64,000 nt of DNA from Mycolicibacterium crocinum (lineage in GTDB: Bacteria > Actinomycetota > Actinomycetes > Mycobacteriales > Mycobacteriaceae). How positions within the stretch are numbered: the stretch's first letter is position 1; every line of letters begins with the position of its first letter. Both the position numbers and the translations under genes were made by a program. The stretch spans positions 3,162,001 through 3,226,000 of the forward strand of contig NZ_CP092362.2 in NCBI RefSeq assembly GCF_022370635.2, read 5' to 3'. The notes below the pieces were generated by a model, which was not told the origin of the DNA, did no database searches, and saw nothing but the letters and a program-made list of their open reading frames with translations. Below, one piece after another: positions 25,941 to 34,844 of the stretch.

Positions 25941-27355
25941 TGGCCAACGTGTTCTCCTCGGCATGGTTCTACTGGGCGGTCGGCATCGCTTTCGGCCTTC
26001 CGCTGGGATTGGTGGCGCTGACCGAGTGGCAGCACGCACTGCAACGCAAGCAGGGCGCTTTGCTGCGGCCCGTGACGATTCTGCGCAACTACCTTCTTCC
26101 GCTCATCGCACTGCTGCTGTTGATGCTGGAGGCCAATCAGATTCCGCCGCACGCCACATCGGTGCGGGTCGTCGCGACCCTTGCTGCGTTCGTGGTTCTG
26201 GTGCTGATGCTCTCAGGCATCAATGCGGCGCTGTTCCAGAGCGCACCGGACGGGTCCTGGCGTAAGCGGATGCCGTCGATCTTCCTCGACGTTCTGCGTT
26301 TCGTCCTGATCGCGGTCGGGGTGGCGATGATCTTCGCCTACATCTGGGGCGCCAACGTCAAGGGTCTGTTCACCGCGCTGGGCATTACCTCGATCGTCGT
26401 CGGCCTGACTCTGCAGAATTCGGTCGGCCAGATCATTTCCGGGCTGCTGATGCTCTTCGAGCAGCCGTTCAAACTGGGGGATTGGATCCAGACCCCGCAG
26501 GCCAAAGGCCGTGTCGTCGAGGTGAACTGGCGCGCCACACATCTCGAGACGGGGACCGGTCTGCAGATCACCCCGAACTCCGTGCTCGCCAGCGCATCGT
26601 TCACCAACCTCAGTCGCCCCGAAGGCCAGCACACGTGCGAGGTGGACGTCGTCTTCGCCCACGACGATCCGCCAGACCGGGTGTGCGACATGCTCACTCG
26701 CGCGGCAGCCGAGCTGCCCCAATGCGATCCGGACCGCGCGCCCAAGACGGTCCCGATCGGCGGTATGGAGTACCGCACGAAAATTCCGCTGAAGTCACCC
26801 GCGGAGGACGGAAAGGCCAAAGCCACATTCCGGCGCTGGATCTGGTATGCCGCCCGGCGCGAAGGGCTGCACCTCGACGAGACCGACGACGAATTCTCCA
26901 CTCCAGAGAGAGTTTCCGAAGGCTTCAACAAGGTCGTCGGTCCGGTCTTGAAGTTGCGCCGCGACGAGCACGAGGATTTGGTCGAGCACGCCAGGATCGA
27001 GCGCTACGGTGACGGCGAACGCATGCAGCGCGCCGGTGAGGTTCCGAGCGGGATGATGTTCGTCCTGTCGGGCACCGTGCAGATGAACGCGCATCTCGAA
27101 GATGGTTCGCAAGTGATGGCCTGGACCCAGGACGAGGGCTCGTTCCTCGGCCAGTCCACGCTGACCCGGCAGCCCGTGCTCGGAAGCGCCTACGCGGTCG
27201 GCGAGGTCGCGGTGGTGTACCTACCTCGCGACACGGTCGCCGACCTGGTGCAGCGCAATCCGCTGCTGCTGCAAGAACTGGGCCGGACGATCGAGGAACG
27301 CCGCGAACACGTGCTGCGAGCGGTCGACCAGGCCACTGACGTCGATATCGATTGA
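25940..27355 (+). CDS. MscS-family mechanosensitive channel with C-terminal cyclic-nucleotide-binding-like domain
   Basis: 471 residues: about four TM segments (8-28, 48-66, 75-96, 110-135), then the MscS pore and beta domain (GITSIVVGLTLQNSVGQIISG ... FKLGDWIQ) and a C-terminal cNMP-type beta roll (about 345-450). The phosphate-binding cassette reads FLGQSTLTRQPVLGSAYA. The usual Glu is Gln and the usual Arg before S/T-A is missing, so classical cAMP binding is doubtful. It overlaps the cyclase homologue (TGATG), suggesting the pair works as one sensor-channel unit. Confidence 0.87.
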   Translation: MANVFSSAWFYWAVGIAFGLPLGLVALTEWQHALQRKQGALLRPVTILRNYLLPLIALLLLMLEANQIPPHATSVRVVATLAAFVVLVLMLSGINAALFQSAPDGSWRKRMPSIFLDVLRFVLIAVGVAMIFAYIWGANVKGLFTALGITSIVVGLTLQNSVGQIISGLLMLFEQPFKLGDWIQTPQAKGRVVEVNWRATHLETGTGLQITPNSVLASASFTNLSRPEGQHTCEVDVVFAHDDPPDRVCDMLTRAAAELPQCDPDRAPKTVPIGGMEYRTKIPLKSPAEDGKAKATFRRWIWYAARREGLHLDETDDEFSTPERVSEGFNKVVGPVLKLRRDEHEDLVEHARIERYGDGERMQRAGEVPSGMMFVLSGTVQMNAHLEDGSQVMAWTQDEGSFLGQSTLTRQPVLGSAYAVGEVAVVYLPRDTVADLVQRNPLLLQELGRTIEERREHVLRAVDQATDVDID

Positions 27356-27360
27356 GCGCC

Positions 27361-28563
27361 ATGGGTTCTGCCGATCGGTACGACCTCGTGGTCGTCGGCG
27401 CCGGCATCGTCGGCCTGGCCGTGGCCCGAGAGTGGATGTGGCGCCGCCCCGATGATTCGGTCGCCGTCCTGGAACGCGAAGACGCGCCGGCGCGCCACCA
27501 GACCGGCCACAACTCCGGAGTGATCCATGGCGGCATCTACTACCAACCCGGATCGCTGAAGGCCAGGCTGTGCGTCGAAGGTGCGCGGCTGATGTACGAG
27601 TACTGCGAGCACAACGCGATCAAGCATGAACGGTGCGGCAAACTGATCGTCGCGGTATCGCCCGCTGAACTCGGTCGCCTCGACGATCTCGAAGAGCGCG
27701 GTATCGCCAACGCCGTGCCGGGTCTGCGTCGCATTGGCCCCGATGAGATCGCCGAGATCGAGCCCAATGCCGTTGGGCTGCAAGCACTTCATGCGCCCAA
27801 CACCGGCATCGTCGATTACCCCGCCGTGGCCACCACCCTGGTCGATGAACTGACGGCCGCGGGGGTCTCGGTGCGGTTCGGCACCGCGGTGACCGCGATC
27901 GACGGCGGAGAGAATCCGGTTGTCCACACCGCCGGCGGCCCGCTGCGTGCCGGCACGGTGATCGCCTGTGCCGGACTGTGGGCCGACCGCCTCGCCCGAC
28001 GTGCGGGGGCGCCGCGAGATCCGCAGATCGTCCCGTTCCGCGGGGCCTACCTCGGACTCAAACCCACGCCGTCACCGCGCCTGAACGGGATGATCTATCC
28101 GGTGCCCAACCCGGACCTGCCGTTCCTCGGTGTGCACATCACCAAGCACATCACCGGCGATGTGACACTCGGACCCACCGCCATGATGGTGGCTGCCCGC
28201 GACGCGTATTCGTTGCGGCGGTTGAGTGTTCGCGACTCGTGGGAGACGCTGACCTGGCCGGGCACCTGGCGGGTGGCGCACCGCTACTGGCGGGTGGGGC
28301 TCGACGAGATCCGGATGGCGGCCAGCCGCAAGGCGTTCGTCACCGCCGCCGCCCGCTACATGCCCGGGCTGACGCCGACTGATCTGGACGGCAGTTCACA
28401 CGCGGGTGTCCGAGCGCAAGCCGTCGGCCGCGACGGCTCGCTGGTCGACGATTTCGTGATCTCCCGCGACGGTCGCATCTCCCATGTGCGCAATGCGCCG
28501 TCCCCGGCGGCCACGTCGGCGTTCGCACTGGCCCGCGAACTGGTCGACCGCGTCACCGGCTAG
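27361..28563 (+). CDS. lhgO: L-2-hydroxyglutarate oxidase
   Basis: About 400 residues of the DAO-type flavoprotein family. It has the FAD motif VVVGAGIVGLAVARE, then HQTGHNSGVIHGGIYYQPGS, a very characteristic LhgO segment, and later IVPFRGAYLGL and GVRAQAV. It oxidises L-2-hydroxyglutarate to 2-oxoglutarate, a metabolite-repair role. The ATG at 27361 is chosen; a TTG at 27352 overlapping the previous stop is the alternative. It may be translationally coupled to the channel gene. Confidence 0.9.
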   Translation: MGSADRYDLVVVGAGIVGLAVAREWMWRRPDDSVAVLEREDAPARHQTGHNSGVIHGGIYYQPGSLKARLCVEGARLMYEYCEHNAIKHERCGKLIVAVSPAELGRLDDLEERGIANAVPGLRRIGPDEIAEIEPNAVGLQALHAPNTGIVDYPAVATTLVDELTAAGVSVRFGTAVTAIDGGENPVVHTAGGPLRAGTVIACAGLWADRLARRAGAPRDPQIVPFRGAYLGLKPTPSPRLNGMIYPVPNPDLPFLGVHITKHITGDVTLGPTAMMVAARDAYSLRRLSVRDSWETLTWPGTWRVAHRYWRVGLDEIRMAASRKAFVTAAARYMPGLTPTDLDGSSHAGVRAQAVGRDGSLVDDFVISRDGRISHVRNAPSPAATSAFALARELVDRVTG

Positions 28564-28568
28564 ACGAG

Positions 28569-29879
28569 TCAGTACTGGCGGTACCTGCGCTGCACGTGCG
28601 CCTGCCGGATCGCGATCTGCGCGGCCCGGCAGGCGGGCGTTACCGTCCGCGTGGTGGCGGGCATGCGGCTGCGCACGTCAGCCAACGGGACTGTGCTGAC
28701 CGAGATTTCGGGGAGCTGCTCGGGATCCTGGGCGTAGGTCCAGCGGAAGCTGAGGAAGCCCTTCCGCAGCCCGGTGGTGTCCAGCCAGTTGGGTACGCCC
28801 GGATCGCCTGCGGCGACGACGTAGCGGACGATGCCGTCGTCATCCGGTTCGGCCTGGAAGCCGTTGAGACTGGATTGGTGATTGGCGTAGTCGAGCGATT
28901 CACCCCACAGGTTGCTCAGGTGGAACCCGCTGTAGGCGGGTTGCACCGGGACGCTCGTCTCGATCAGCAGTGCCTCGTCCGGCTCGAGGTCGAACACCCC
29001 ACCGGAGTAGACGTTCGTGTTCTGCCCGCCACCGGTGGCCAGGTTGGCGCGAGCAGGTGCGTTCAATCCGTTGCGCGGCATGAATGTTGCGCCGTCGCCG
29101 TTACGATCGCCGTGCGCCTCCAAGATCACGTCGTAGAACTCGTTCCAGAACTTCATCTGGTTCTCGACGATCGAACCGGCACGACGCATCCGGCTGGCGG
29201 CATCCGCGGCGTCGATGGCCCTGGGATGCCGTCCTTCCTGACCGATCTGCTCGATGTGCAAGTCGGGGCAAACCTCGTTGGCCCAGTCGTGGAACAGCAT
29301 CCGCACGATGAGGTATTGCGCTGTCCCTGAGCCGGTTTCGGTGACCCGGCGGCTAGGCAGGAAATTGCCGGTGAACCCGGTTGGGGCTTGCGGACCGACG
29401 AGGATCTCGAACTGCCCGTCGCTCTCGATGCGCAACTCGCTGCTGTCCAGCGACCCGGTGATCATGCGATGGGCTGGGCTCAGTTCCATCAGGCTGCCCG
29501 AGTCCCCGGCGTACGCGGTGTGGGTCTCGAAGATCATGTACTGCGGCGCCTGCGCGAGCACCCGGCCACGGATGCGGTACGTCTGATCGCCGTCGATGGC
29601 CGCCGACAGGTACAGCGCGTCGGCGTTGTCGATGGTGGCCTTGTCGGTCGGCTGGATGGCGCGCCGAAAATAGGGGAATCCGGGGTCTTCGAAGAAAGCC
29701 CGCTCGATCGCGGCGAAGGTGAATCCGAGGAGGTAGCGGTAACCCTCGGCCAGGCCGCGTTCGCTGGGCGGGGGAGCGTGCAGCTCCTCGGAGTCCACGG
29801 CGTCGCGGGCACGGCTCAGGGCAGCGGTGAGGTCGTCCCAGGCGGCACGCAGCTCGCCGGCACCGTGATCAGTTGACAC
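28569..29879 (-). CDS. Conserved hypothetical protein, DUF1214-like
   Basis: 436 residues from a GTG at 29879 that overlaps the sulfotransferase stop by 11 bp. No signal peptide is evident. The C-terminal half (ALLIETSVPVQPAYSGFHLS, then NWLDTTGLRKGFLSFRWTY) resembles the DUF1214 fold found in small beta-sandwich proteins; the N-terminal half is helical. The function is not recognised. The tight overlap suggests it works with the sulfotransferase, perhaps on a lipid or sterol product, but that is inference. Confidence 0.7.
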   Translation of the reverse strand: MSTDHGAGELRAAWDDLTAALSRARDAVDSEELHAPPPSERGLAEGYRYLLGFTFAAIERAFFEDPGFPYFRRAIQPTDKATIDNADALYLSAAIDGDQTYRIRGRVLAQAPQYMIFETHTAYAGDSGSLMELSPAHRMITGSLDSSELRIESDGQFEILVGPQAPTGFTGNFLPSRRVTETGSGTAQYLIVRMLFHDWANEVCPDLHIEQIGQEGRHPRAIDAADAASRMRRAGSIVENQMKFWNEFYDVILEAHGDRNGDGATFMPRNGLNAPARANLATGGGQNTNVYSGGVFDLEPDEALLIETSVPVQPAYSGFHLSNLWGESLDYANHQSSLNGFQAEPDDDGIVRYVVAAGDPGVPNWLDTTGLRKGFLSFRWTYAQDPEQLPEISVSTVPLADVRSRMPATTRTVTPACRAAQIAIRQAHVQRRYRQY

Positions 29880-31032
29880 CTGCGTGCTCTCCTTCGTGTC
29901 CTTCGTTCGACCAGCCGAACTGGTCGAAAAGGGGTGCGAGCCGGACGTGGATCGCCTGCGGATCCAGACCGAACTCCTCGAGGCTGTACCGGTGGGTGGT
30001 CTCGTGGCCCTGCCCGCGCGAGGCACTGATGGCTGCGGCCACATCCGATGGCAGATCGAGGTCGAGCTCGTCGTAGACCCGCCGCATGGTGGCCGCAGGC
30101 TCGCCGACCAGGTCGCGATAATCGACCACACACGAGCGGATCTCGGGGTGGCGGGCCAGCACGTCGAGCGGATGACAGTAGGAGTCGAAGGACTGGTCGG
30201 CCAGGATTCGGATCGATTCCAGGATCAACCGCTCGTCGCGTCCCTGTAGTTGCCAGGTGGTTTGCAGCATCTTGAGCAGGCTCGGGATGGTCTCGTACGG
30301 ATTCCGCATGGGCACAATGAATTTCGCGTCAGGGAAGGTTTCGATGAGCGATTCCACGCGCCCGCAGAAGGTGGGGTTCTTGCTCAGGTGGGTCCGGCCG
30401 CCGTTGAGGGCCACTTGGCGTCGGACGCATTCTGCGTAGAACGTCATCAGCCGACGGCGCTTGCGTTCACTCCACCTGTCGACGTGGTAGAAGTCCAGTT
30501 GACCCAGGTAGGGGAACAGCACGATCCAAAATCCTGACCCCAGCGACCAGGTGAGCAGGAAGTCATCTTCTTCCGCGGTGAAGAAGCCGGTGCGGTGCAT
30601 GTCGTTGGTCTCGGCGAAGGCGCGTTCTTCGATCGCGTCGATCCTGTGTCGCAGCCGCTTTCCGAATAGCACCTCGTCGGCACGGAACAGCAGCCGCAGC
30701 AGCCGCTTCTCCAGCAGTGAGGGGAAGAACATCTCGTACATCAGGACCACGCTGAACTGGTCGTCGCGCGCCATCAGGCGATGCAGATAGGTGGTGCCGC
30801 TGCGGGCATGCCCGACGCAGAAGACCGGTTCGCGAACCTCGGTGCGCCGCAGCGAGGGGAATAGCAGCGGATCCAACGCGAAGCAGATGGCGTGGATCGC
30901 CGCCATCGCCGGAACGCCGATCAGGAACGCGGCGAGCAGTTTTCGTCGACGGCCGCGGTCGGGCTCGGCGCGCACGAGTCGCAGCATCGTGACGTAGTTG
31001 CCCACGTCGAAGTAGAACCGTGCCCCGGCCAT
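29869..31032 (-). CDS. Sulfotransferase family protein
   Basis: 387 residues from the ATG at 31032. The 5'-phosphosulfate loop CVGHARSGTTYLHRL (about 73-86) and the 3'-phosphate motif KFIVPMRNPYETIPS mark a PAPS-dependent sulfotransferase of the large mycobacterial family. A hydrophobic stretch at about 34-58 suggests membrane association. A TTG at 31104 would extend it into the MarR gene, but the 50-bp gap then covered contains a perfect palindrome and promoter-like bases, so the shorter form is preferred. The acceptor is unknown. Confidence 0.85.
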   Translation of the reverse strand: MAGARFYFDVGNYVTMLRLVRAEPDRGRRRKLLAAFLIGVPAMAAIHAICFALDPLLFPSLRRTEVREPVFCVGHARSGTTYLHRLMARDDQFSVVLMYEMFFPSLLEKRLLRLLFRADEVLFGKRLRHRIDAIEERAFAETNDMHRTGFFTAEEDDFLLTWSLGSGFWIVLFPYLGQLDFYHVDRWSERKRRRLMTFYAECVRRQVALNGGRTHLSKNPTFCGRVESLIETFPDAKFIVPMRNPYETIPSLLKMLQTTWQLQGRDERLILESIRILADQSFDSYCHPLDVLARHPEIRSCVVDYRDLVGEPAATMRRVYDELDLDLPSDVAAAISASRGQGHETTHRYSLEEFGLDPQAIHVRLAPLFDQFGWSNEGHEGEHAGVN

Positions 31033-31054
31033 GGTCGAGAGTAGGTGCGAAAGA

Positions 31055-31067
31055 TTGACAAAGTCAA
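31055..31067. promoter_or_regulatory. Palindromic operator, probable MarR site
   Basis: TTGAC-AAA-GTCAA is a perfect 13-bp inverted repeat between the MarR stop and the sulfotransferase ATG. Read on the minus strand it overlaps a TTGACT hexamer that could be a -35 element, with TACTCT 18 bases further as a poor -10. Position and symmetry fit control of the sulfotransferase gene by the adjacent MarR protein. Confidence 0.5.
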
Positions 31068-31081
31068 GCAAACGGGGTGGT

Positions 31082-31549
31082 TCAGTCGTCGATCGGGGTG
31101 GCAAGGGAGTCGGCGACGAATCGGGTCAGGAACCGATCGAACTGATCGAGTTCGGCTTCCGTCCAGTCCGCCAGCGCCCTTTGGAGGTGGCCGATGCGTA
31201 CGCCGAGCAGCTTCCCGGCGACGCGTCGTCCCTGCGAGGTGACGGTCACGAGGGCGACCCGCAGATCGGCCGGGTCCGGGTTTCGTGTGACGAGGCCCGC
31301 GTCGACCAAGGAGGTGACCTGACGTGTCGCCATTCCCATGTCCATGTGGGTACTGCGAGCGAGGGCACCCATGGCGAGCGGGCCGTTGTCGATCAGCGCT
31401 CGAAGCAACGCATACGACGGTTGGGTCAGGCCGACGCCGGCGGCGGCGGCCTGACGAGCGAACAGGGACCGACTGCTGGTCAGGCGCACGACCTGGGCCA
31501 GCGTTCGACTGATCGAGTCGAGCGAGGCGTCCTTCGGCGAAGAAGTCAC
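31082..31549 (-). CDS. MarR-family transcriptional regulator
   Basis: 155 residues from the GTG at 31549. It has the MarR winged-helix core: LTQPSYALLRALIDNGPL, the recognition helix region STHMDMGMATRQVTSLVDAG and the wing with R-N-P-D-P-A-D-L-R (the conserved D-x-R wing). Flanking helices form the dimer. It lies directly upstream of the sulfotransferase and divergent from the EamA exporter, with palindromes on both sides, so it probably controls both. Confidence 0.88.
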   Translation of the reverse strand: MTSSPKDASLDSISRTLAQVVRLTSSRSLFARQAAAAGVGLTQPSYALLRALIDNGPLAMGALARSTHMDMGMATRQVTSLVDAGLVTRNPDPADLRVALVTVTSQGRRVAGKLLGVRIGHLQRALADWTEAELDQFDRFLTRFVADSLATPIDD

Positions 31550-31598
31550 AGCGCGTCCGTTCCAGGGTGTCCGCTTCTTATCGGGTGTCAGCAACGTT

Positions 31599-31620
31599 GA
31601 TACCAGCCCGCTGGCATCAG
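31599..31620. promoter_or_regulatory. Inverted repeat between MarR and EamA genes
   Basis: TGATACCAGC-CC-GCTGGCATCA has 10-bp arms with one mismatch around a 2-bp centre. It lies 50 bp before the MarR start and about 20 bp before the EamA start. It is a candidate operator for the divergent pair; its sequence differs from the 31055 palindrome, so one protein need not bind both. Confidence 0.4.
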
Positions 31621-31640
31621 GATGCGACGGGTGTCGTTGA

Positions 31641-32516
31641 ATGCCAACCATGACCGCACATCCGGCGCGTGTCGGTGCCGCCATGGCCGTGGGGTCGATG
31701 ACCAGCGTTCAACTCGGCCTCGCGCTCGCGGTCGATCTGATCGACCGGATCGGGGCCGAAGGGGCCGCGTGGTTGCGCCTGGCCTGGGCCGGCGTCCTGT
31801 TCCTGGTGGTGGTTCGGCCGCGCCGGGCCGCCTTCACCCGTGCCACGTTCGGGATCTGCGTGCTGCTCGGGATCGTGACGGCCCTGATCACGATGCTGTT
31901 CATGGCGGCGTTGGCCCGCATCCCCATGGGCACGGCCAGCGCGCTGGAGTTCCTCGGACCGCTTGGGGTGGCGGTGGTCAGTGGAAGCGGCCGCGCTCGC
32001 TGGGTGTGGCCGGCGCTGGCCGCCGTCGGCGTCCTGGCGCTGACCCAACCCTGGCAGGGCGAGATCGACACCGTCGGCGTGGGCTTCGCGCTGGGCGCGG
32101 CGGTCTGCTGGGCGGCCTACATCCTGCTGACCCAGCGCGTCGGCGACCGAGTGAGTGGACTTCAGGGCCTGGGGGTCTCCATGCCGGTAGCGGCCGCGGT
32201 CGGCACGGCGACGGTCGGTGCGGCCGTGCTGCCACGGATGACTCCCGACATGATCCTCATCGGTCTCGGGCTGGCGCTGCTGCTGCCGATCGTGCCGTTC
32301 ATCCTCGAACTGCTGGCGCTGCGTCGCCTGAACGCCGCGGCGTTCGGCACGTTGATGAGTCTGGAACCAGCGCTGGCGTTGCTGATCGGATTTCTCGTCC
32401 TCCACCAGGTGCCCAACGCGGCCGCGATCGCCGGGATCGCGTTCGTCGTGGTCGCCGGGATCGGCGCCGCCCATCGGGGGGTGCGCGACGCACCGGCTTC
32501 CCTTCAGCCCGGCTAG
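31641..32516 (+). CDS. EamA/DMT-family transporter (RhtA-like exporter)
   Basis: 291 residues with about ten TM helices in two EamA halves, e.g. [32 protein letters not shown] and a second repeat with [20 protein letters not shown] followed by [14 protein letters not shown]. Relatives such as RhtA export amino acids and related metabolites. The ATG at 31641 is used; a second ATG at 31650 is possible. It stops one base before the convergent MFS stop codon. Confidence 0.87.
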   Translation: MPTMTAHPARVGAAMAVGSMTSVQLGLALAVDLIDRIGAEGAAWLRLAWAGVLFLVVVRPRRAAFTRATFGICVLLGIVTALITMLFMAALARIPMGTASALEFLGPLGVAVVSGSGRARWVWPALAAVGVLALTQPWQGEIDTVGVGFALGAAVCWAAYILLTQRVGDRVSGLQGLGVSMPVAAAVGTATVGAAVLPRMTPDMILIGLGLALLLPIVPFILELLALRRLNAAAFGTLMSLEPALALLIGFLVLHQVPNAAAIAGIAFVVVAGIGAAHRGVRDAPASLQPG

Positions 32517-33965
32517 TCAGCCCCACTCGTGGTTCATTGCGCGCGACTCGGCGACGTCGTCGACGGAGGCGTCCCGCAGCCGGGGCCGGGTGACGGCGAT
32601 CAGCACCATCGCGGCGGCGGCGGTGATCGCACCGAGGGCAAAGATGATCGTGAAGCTGCTTTCCGGGGTGTGGCCATGTTGGGAGCGGCCCAGTAGTACC
32701 GCGACGATCGCGGCCGCGATCGAGCTGCCGACGGTGCGCGCGATCGCGTTCATGCTTGTGGCGACACCGGTTTCGTCGGCGTCGACCTCGCGCACGACCA
32801 GGGCGGGCAGTGCGCCGTAGGCCAGGCTGATGTAGGCGTTGGCCAGCACGCCGGCCATGATCACCTGCCACGGCTCGTCGTGCAGGACGGCCAGCAGGAC
32901 GAATCCGAGAACCCCGGCGGCGGCGCCGACGATCAGTACCGCGCGGGCTCCGAAACGGTCGATGTAGCGGCCGCTGGCCACTGCGGTGAGGAAGCCGGCC
33001 AGTGCGCCCGGCAGCAAGAAGATGACGCTGGCGCCGAGCACGGTCGCCGCGAAGCCGTAGCCGCTGCCCGCCGGCGCCTCGACGAAGTCGGTGAGACCCA
33101 GGAACGCGAAGTACAGGCCCATTCCGACCAGGATCGTCGCGAGGTTGGTCAACAGGATCGGGCGTCGGGACAGCATCGCCGTCGACACCAGCGGGTGGGC
33201 GCTGCGGCGTTCCCACCACCACCACGCCGTCAGCACCGCCAATCCGGCGCCGAGGCAGCCGATCGTGGCGGGCGAGATCCAGCCCCAGCCGTGGCCCTGG
33301 GTGATCGCCAGCAGCACCGCGGACAGGCCCAGCGCGAGCCCCGCCGCGCCGGCCCAGTCCACCGTCCCGTCGGAACTTCGGGGCCGGGTCGGCAGAACCG
33401 CCAGCACCGCGACGATCACCGCAACGGTGAAGACCGTGGTCAGCCAGAACACCCGGTGATAGCCCGCATCGCCGCGCATCAGCAGGCCGGTGACCACCAA
33501 TCCCATACCGCCACCGAAGCCGAGGGAGCCGGACAGCACCGCCATCGCGCGCATCAGCCGGTCGGCAGGCAACTCCTCCCGCAGGATCGACACGCCGATG
33601 GGGTAGAGCGAGTAGGACGCGCCCTGCAACACCCGTGCGGTGATCAGCAGGGGCAGCGACGATGTCAGCGCGGCAAGCAACGAGCCGGCGAGCACGATCG
33701 CGAGCACGGCCAGCAGTACCCGCTTCTTGCTGTACAGGTCGGCCAGCCGGCCGATGAGCGGCGTGGTGGCGGCCGCGGCGAGCAGATTCGCCGTCACCGC
33801 CCAGCTGACGTCGACCGGGGAAGCATGCAGTTGCCGAGCCATCACGCCGAGAACCGGCACGACACCGGTCTGCAGGACGGCCACCGTCAGCGCGACGACG
33901 CTCAGGGTGGCGACGAGTAGCCCCGGTCTGCGATAGCCGATGCCCTGCGTCTCGAGATCTGACAC
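32517..33965 (-). CDS. Major facilitator superfamily drug-type transporter
   Basis: 482 residues from the GTG at 33965; upstream in-frame sequence has no hydrophobic or family character. It starts near the first TM helix, has MFS motif A (GRLADLYSKKRVLL) after helix 2, ARVLQGASYSLYPIGVSILRE as motif B/C region and a second motif-A-like GRYIDRFGARAVL in the C-terminal half. About 14 TM helices fit DHA2-type exporters. The substrate is unknown. Convergent stops with the EamA gene abut. Confidence 0.87.
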   Translation of the reverse strand: MSDLETQGIGYRRPGLLVATLSVVALTVAVLQTGVVPVLGVMARQLHASPVDVSWAVTANLLAAAATTPLIGRLADLYSKKRVLLAVLAIVLAGSLLAALTSSLPLLITARVLQGASYSLYPIGVSILREELPADRLMRAMAVLSGSLGFGGGMGLVVTGLLMRGDAGYHRVFWLTTVFTVAVIVAVLAVLPTRPRSSDGTVDWAGAAGLALGLSAVLLAITQGHGWGWISPATIGCLGAGLAVLTAWWWWERRSAHPLVSTAMLSRRPILLTNLATILVGMGLYFAFLGLTDFVEAPAGSGYGFAATVLGASVIFLLPGALAGFLTAVASGRYIDRFGARAVLIVGAAAGVLGFVLLAVLHDEPWQVIMAGVLANAYISLAYGALPALVVREVDADETGVATSMNAIARTVGSSIAAAIVAVLLGRSQHGHTPESSFTIIFALGAITAAAAMVLIAVTRPRLRDASVDDVAESRAMNHEWG

Positions 33966-34029
33966 CCGTTGATTATGTCGTCTAAGAACCGATGGCTGAC
34001 ACCGGAGTGCGTTGTGCGAGGATGCCCGG

Positions 34030-34842
34030 ATGGGCACCCGACCGGCGCATTTCATTTCCGATCCCGACGGCATGTTCCATCCGACGGAGAACGCCCGAAG
34101 CCGCTGGGGCGACGACATGCTCAACGGGCCCGCGGTGGTCAGCTTGGCGGCGTTCAATCTCGAGCAGCGGTTCGGGCTGCCCGAGTTCCTGCCAGCGCGG
34201 CTCACGGTCGACTTGTTCAAGGCGGCTCGCCGGGTGCCGACCACGGTGCGTTCGCGGCTGATTCGCGACGGTCGCCGCATCCGCAATTCCGAGTGCGACG
34301 TCATGCAGGGCGACGTGATCGTCGCGCGGGCGACGCTGGTGCAGTACCGGCTGTCGGAACCTCCGCCGGGCGACGAATGGTTTGCTCACGCCGAATTCAC
34401 CCCGCCATCGGATTGCGAGCAGCACGGGTTCTTCATCGGCAGCGACGACGTCGGATGGCGCGCCGACGGTGGAGCGCACCAGAACACCTCACGCAAACGC
34501 GTCTATCACAGCCCGATCGACGTGGTCGCCGGTCATGACATCACGCCGTTTGTCCGGACGGTCGTCGTCGCCGAGGCCACCAGTCTGGTCAGCAACCTCG
34601 GCACCAAGGGCATCGGCTACATCAACGGTGATCTGACCGTTGCTTTGTCCCGGCTGCCGGAGTCGGAACATATTGGTGTGCAAGGTGATTCACACTGGGT
34701 ATCGGACGGCATTTCGGTGGGCACCGGGACGCTGTTCGACAGCGTCGGCCCGTTCGGCACCGGTCTGGTCACCGCGATCGCGAACCCGGCGGCTCAGATC
34801 GACTTCAGCGCACCCGATTCGATCCCGACGTTGAGCGTCTGA
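34030..34842 (+). CDS. Acyl-CoA thioesterase family (double hotdog) protein
   Basis: 270 residues from the ATG at 34030, preceded by GAGGA. It has two hotdog halves of the TesB-like type found in mycobacteria: NGPAVVSLAAFNLE with PARLTVDLFKAARRVPTTV in the first half, and GTLFDSVGPFGTGLVTAIAN near the end. It should hydrolyse or bind acyl-CoA. It is divergent from the MFS gene by 64 bp and ends 2 bp before the convergent peptidase gene. Confidence 0.78.
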   Translation: MGTRPAHFISDPDGMFHPTENARSRWGDDMLNGPAVVSLAAFNLEQRFGLPEFLPARLTVDLFKAARRVPTTVRSRLIRDGRRIRNSECDVMQGDVIVARATLVQYRLSEPPPGDEWFAHAEFTPPSDCEQHGFFIGSDDVGWRADGGAHQNTSRKRVYHSPIDVVAGHDITPFVRTVVVAEATSLVSNLGTKGIGYINGDLTVALSRLPESEHIGVQGDSHWVSDGISVGTGTLFDSVGPFGTGLVTAIANPAAQIDFSAPDSIPTLSV

Positions 34843-34844
34843 CT

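Noticed and set aside
31033..31104. N-terminal extension of the sulfotransferase to a TTG at 31104
   Set aside because: It would place a perfect palindrome and promoter-like sequence inside coding DNA, and neither start has a good ribosome site.
32517..34304. 595-residue reading frame for the MFS transporter
   Set aside because: The first 113 codons have no transporter character and run through the divergent thioesterase gene; the GTG at 33965 starts right before the first TM helix.
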